The notes under the pieces: generated by a model
Told to the model about the DNA's origin: nothing
The model's input: the letters and a program-made list of their open reading frames with translations, nothing else
The model's database searches: none
Position numbers and translations under genes: made by a program
Assembly: GCF_000189635.1 (NCBI RefSeq)
Contig: NW_002476407.1
Coordinates: 186,001 to 250,000, forward strand
DNA: 64,000 nt
Direction: 5' to 3'
Source of the DNA: Tetrahymena thermophila SB210
Lineage: Eukaryota; Ciliophora; Oligohymenophorea; Hymenostomatida; Tetrahymenidae
In this document: positions 60,591 through 64,000 of the stretch, piece after piece
How the letters are laid out: each line of letters starts with the position of its first letter
Position numbering within the stretch: the first letter of the stretch is position 1

Positions 60591-63500
60591 ATGTCAGATA
60601 TTTTAAATTAGATTCCTTAGCTCATTCTTAATAGAAAAAAATAATAAAAAAAGGAACCTGAAATTGGTTTAGATAATGACATTTTTCTTGGACTAGATAA
60701 TATAGAAAATATAGATTAAAAGTTTAAGATTTATTCTGAGTCATAGAGAAGAAATTCATTTGTAAGTAGCCCTAATTATAATAGAAGTCTATCAATAAAC
60801 AAAGTATTAAATGCTAATAGCAAATAAATAATATAAATCTCAGATACGAATAGAACAGAAAAAAACAATTTACAGCCAAAAGATATGAAGTTAACTAGCA
60901 TAAAATTTATAAACGATTTTAAATAGGATAATGTAAAACCTTCTGTTTATATGTAATCTCCTAAAGTACAACAAAATCAAATATAATCTAATACTGATTA
61001 GGTTTATAGATTAAAGCATGGCTTTGTCAATAATATTTATAAAGATAAAAGTGCTTTAGATGAAAACTAACCTGCATTTATGATAAATAAAAAGAGAAAT
61101 TCTTTCTCTTCTCATGCTGCTATAAATTATAAATCATAGACTAGTATAGCTATTAATTAAGCTCACAGTCTTGCTAATTAAAAGGAAAATAATGATAAAT
61201 TAGCAAAAAATTTAACTTTCAAAAATGAAGTATAAAAATGCAATAACATAACAAAAAGCAATTTCAGTATTCCTTAGAAAGACAAGTAAGAAACCCAAGT
61301 TACTGAGTAATCATTAAATTTTAGCAAATAAAAACTAAGTATAAAAGACTTAGCCACATTTCAAAGAAATCTTATGATTAGCAGAAACATTTAAGCTTTG
61401 AAAAGAAATTTAATTGAAATAAATGGAGACAATGCACTTAACTCTAGTAGGTCTAATAAAGATTAAAGTTATAGTACTTCTTAATTTGCTAATTTAGCTA
61501 CTTTGATATATGATATAATCACTTCGACAAATTCTTTCGGAAATTTTATGAAAAATCCTTTTGCTATTTCTATTCCAAATGTTGAAAAGGTATTCAATTA
61601 ATTTAATATTGACAAAAAGAAGCTAGTAAATCTTAAAACTATGGAAGAAAAAGAAGAATACATAGTAACATAAATTTATAGCTAAAGCATTGAATAGCTA
61701 AAGTAAATGATAGAAAAAATCAATAAAAAAACTGATGAATTTGCATAAATTGAAGTAGAAATTTTTTATTTAGTAAAAATTAAAATATTTATTTTTTTTT
61801 TAATTAAATAAGGAAAGGGAAAAAGAAAAAGGAAAATATAAAAAAAATATGAATGAATTATTTTCATGGATCTAAATTCCAGGCTCTTATGAAGCATTAA
61901 AGAATAAAGTTAAATATTCTCTTGTTGAAGTTCTATACGGCCACAATAACTTACAACAGTTATAGGAGCTTCAATAAAAAAATGAAGAATACAATAATAA
62001 TATTAAAGCACTAAAAGAAGGCACGACCCATAGGCATTTAAGTACACTAGGTGAATTTTAAGAAAATCAATAATAATTTAATGATACTTTGAATTATCTT
62101 GGCAGTTTAACATTGAATAAAAAGATTAGAAGTGTTCACTTGAAGATAGAGGATGATTTAAATAGGACTTCTTAAAGCTTGCTAAAAGTAGAATAAAGAA
62201 AGCTTACTACTATATCTGGGCAATCGATTGTTTCTTCAAAATATTAAAAAACAGATTCTTCTAGTAATAAACCTTAATAGGTTGCCTCTCCTAAATGTGT
62301 CCCAAAAAATTTTTCAGAATAAGTTTAAAATTTTGATGATTAACAATTCAAAGATGCAGATGTAATTTTGAAAGAGAAATTAAAAAATTTCTAGTGGGAT
62401 TATCAAAATGAAAGAACTTTCCAAAGTTATAAAAAGAATGCTAAAAAAACTTTTGTAGGATTAGATAGCATGAATAGATGGTAATAGATTGGTATGCAAC
62501 CAATAATTTAAAAGCTAGGATTAGAGGAAAAGCTAGATTTATATAGAGAGCAACTGTAAGAAAAATATTAAAGAGGAGAAAATTTAAAAGAAAGTGAAAA
62601 AATATTTATCATCAATACTAGCTAACTCCTTATAAGCAATATTGACAAAGAATATTTTTAAGGTATGCTAGACTTCATTTGTGAAGAAGATATTTTAAAA
62701 TTAGAGCAAATTATAGCTGAAAATATTATTTTAAAATATGAAACCATAGCCTAATATCTAAAAAATCAAAGAAATTAATACCTTCAAGAAAAAGCTGATG
62801 CTTCGGCTAATAAAATAGAAAAATCTAATGTCACTAATATTTATAATAAAATTAAAGATGAATAAAAAATAAAATATAGATAAAAGGAGTTAAAAGATAA
62901 TGTTGAATAGATAAAAAGAAGACTTGAAAGGAAGTTTGAATCAATATAGTTTTATGAAAAATTACGCAAAAATCTTTATGTTTAGCACTTTGTAAATTAA
63001 CTGAAAAAGGCTATCGCTTATAAAGAACTAGGTTAAAAGAAATTTGTTAAAGAAGAATCATATTACAAAAACTTTGCAAAAAGAAATTATCCTTCAAAGA
63101 AAGAGAAAGTCCTTTTCACAATTACTAATAATGAGGAAGAAATCCCAATAACAACTAAAGAGTCATAAAAAATATATCACCCAACCTCTAAGGTAAGATT
63201 TATTTAAAAACTTTATGATAATTAATTTGCTTAATTTTTGCAATTTTAAAATCTTTAAAAAAATATTTTAATTTATTTTAAAAAGTTGTTGTTAGGGTTG
63301 AATAACTTAGCTAAAATTGAAGAAGCTTAAAAAAGTGGTAGAAATAGAAATTACTTAATTGATATGCCACCTAAGTAATAGAAGTAGTTGGAAATGTAAC
63401 GTGCAACTTATGAGTAATTTACAAATAGACTTTAAGATTGTAAAAAATTAGAAAACTTTTAAGCTAAATTTACAGAATATTACAGTAATGGACCTATTGA

Positions 63501-64000
63501 TTCCAGAGATTTAAAGAATAAAAATTTACAGGTTGAGAAAAAAAAAGATTTAACAGCAGATGGAAGCTAATAAGAAGTTAAATTTAAGAAACCTCATTTA
63601 TGGATAACTAGAGAAATAGAAGAGAAATGTGCTATTATTATTTAAAAATGGGTGAGAAGGTTTCTGTAATAAAAAAAATATAATTATGAGCTTTAGTAAA
63701 TAAAAGATTCATAGGAAAAGAAGATGTTTACCATTTTAAAATAGTGGAAAGACTCTAAAGAGTTAATGAATTTTATAAAAAACCACACTCTTCAAGTAGC
63801 CAGATAAAAAAAGTTAACTTTAAATAAAAACTAAATAAAAAATGCCACATTTCAATCTCAATCTTAACCTAATAGTCCTCGAAGCAACACTTCTTCTGTA
63901 AGCATGATTAATAATAATTAAAATGTCAAAGAAAAATAAAAAGAAAAGTTAGGAGGTAATGTTTTTGTCAAGAGTCATAGAAAATAAGTATCAGAATATA
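60591..64000 (+). CDS. IQ-motif coiled-coil protein, 3' partial
   Basis: Starts MSDILNQIPQLILNRKKQQK and is still open at the right edge, over 1050 residues. The first 330 residues are polar and disordered. From LMISRNIQALKRNLIEING onward the protein is ordered and helical (IYDIITSTNSFGNF, NVEKVFNQFNIDKKKLVNL), with coiled coil around EYIVTQIYSQSIEQLKQMIE and again in the KESEKIFIINTSQLLISNID to KKAIAYKELG stretch. Near 63600-63680 an IQ motif, CAIIIQKWVRRFLQQKKY, predicts calmodulin or centrin binding. Two introns are visible (after AQIE at about 61750, and near 63192-63285). A Ser/Asn-rich tail begins at the edge. No motor or kinase domain is seen. An axonemal or basal-body protein is plausible given IQ plus coiled coils, but not shown. 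Confidence 0.7.

Noticed and set aside
1..64000. tRNA, rRNA, snRNA, telomere (GGGGTT) or transposase signals
   Set aside because: Looked for B-box-like GGTTCGAATC, conserved rRNA words, telomeric repeats and transposase motifs by eye and found none convincing.

Overview
The window is protein-coding DNA from a ciliate that reads TAA and TAG as glutamine and uses only TGA as stop. This is seen directly. Conserved proteins run through many in-frame TAA/TAG codons, some inside motifs such as the glycine loop of the PLK4-like kinase and the histidine box of the ubiquitin protease, and every gene I could close ends on TGA. The DNA is very AT-rich, genes carry GT-AG introns of about 30-570 bases, and proteins have long Gln/Asn-rich tails. 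This fits an oligohymenophorean such as Tetrahymena or a close relative (inference); the dense, intact genes suggest macronuclear sequence. I see no rRNA, tRNA, transposon, CRISPR or telomere signal.

Layout. Bases 1-18280 hold seven plus-strand genes: the back half of a protein kinase, a PLK4-like kinase with a C-terminal cryptic polo box, a PSMD9/Nas2-like proteasome assembly chaperone, a ULK/Atg1-like kinase with a long Gln-rich tail, two unrecognised small genes, and a DUSP-containing ubiquitin-specific protease. A minus-strand unknown gene (19680-20474) is head-to-head with a mitochondrial RAP/FASTK-like protein (21048-25581). Next come a dynamin-related GTPase (27222-31216) and a coiled-coil protein. 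Bases 33763-45745 are all minus strand: a second RAP protein, PDK1, a large Gln/Asn-rich protein and a B-box-like protein. The last is head-to-head with a COMM-domain protein (46533-47165). Bases 47676-59704 are again minus strand: an unknown 828-residue protein, an SF-assemblin, a protein with four apparent calponin-homology domains, a small poorly resolved gene and a small protein starting Met-Gly-Cys. An IQ-motif protein runs off the right edge.

How the genes work together. These are separately transcribed eukaryotic genes, not operons. Several share themes. The cytoskeleton and basal body are represented by PLK4, SF-assemblin, the CH-domain protein and perhaps the IQ protein. Ubiquitin/proteasome work is represented by the USP and Nas2, mitochondrial RNA handling by the two RAP proteins, and membrane traffic and signalling by dynamin, PDK1, the ULK-like kinase and the COMMD protein. 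The oddest items are a phase-0 65-codon segment between the G1 and G2 motifs of the dynamin G domain that looks like a cassette exon, the four-CH-domain protein with long disordered linkers, and two noncoding tandem duplications (about 395 bp and 120-140 bp per copy). Exon boundaries are hand-read and approximate unless stated.
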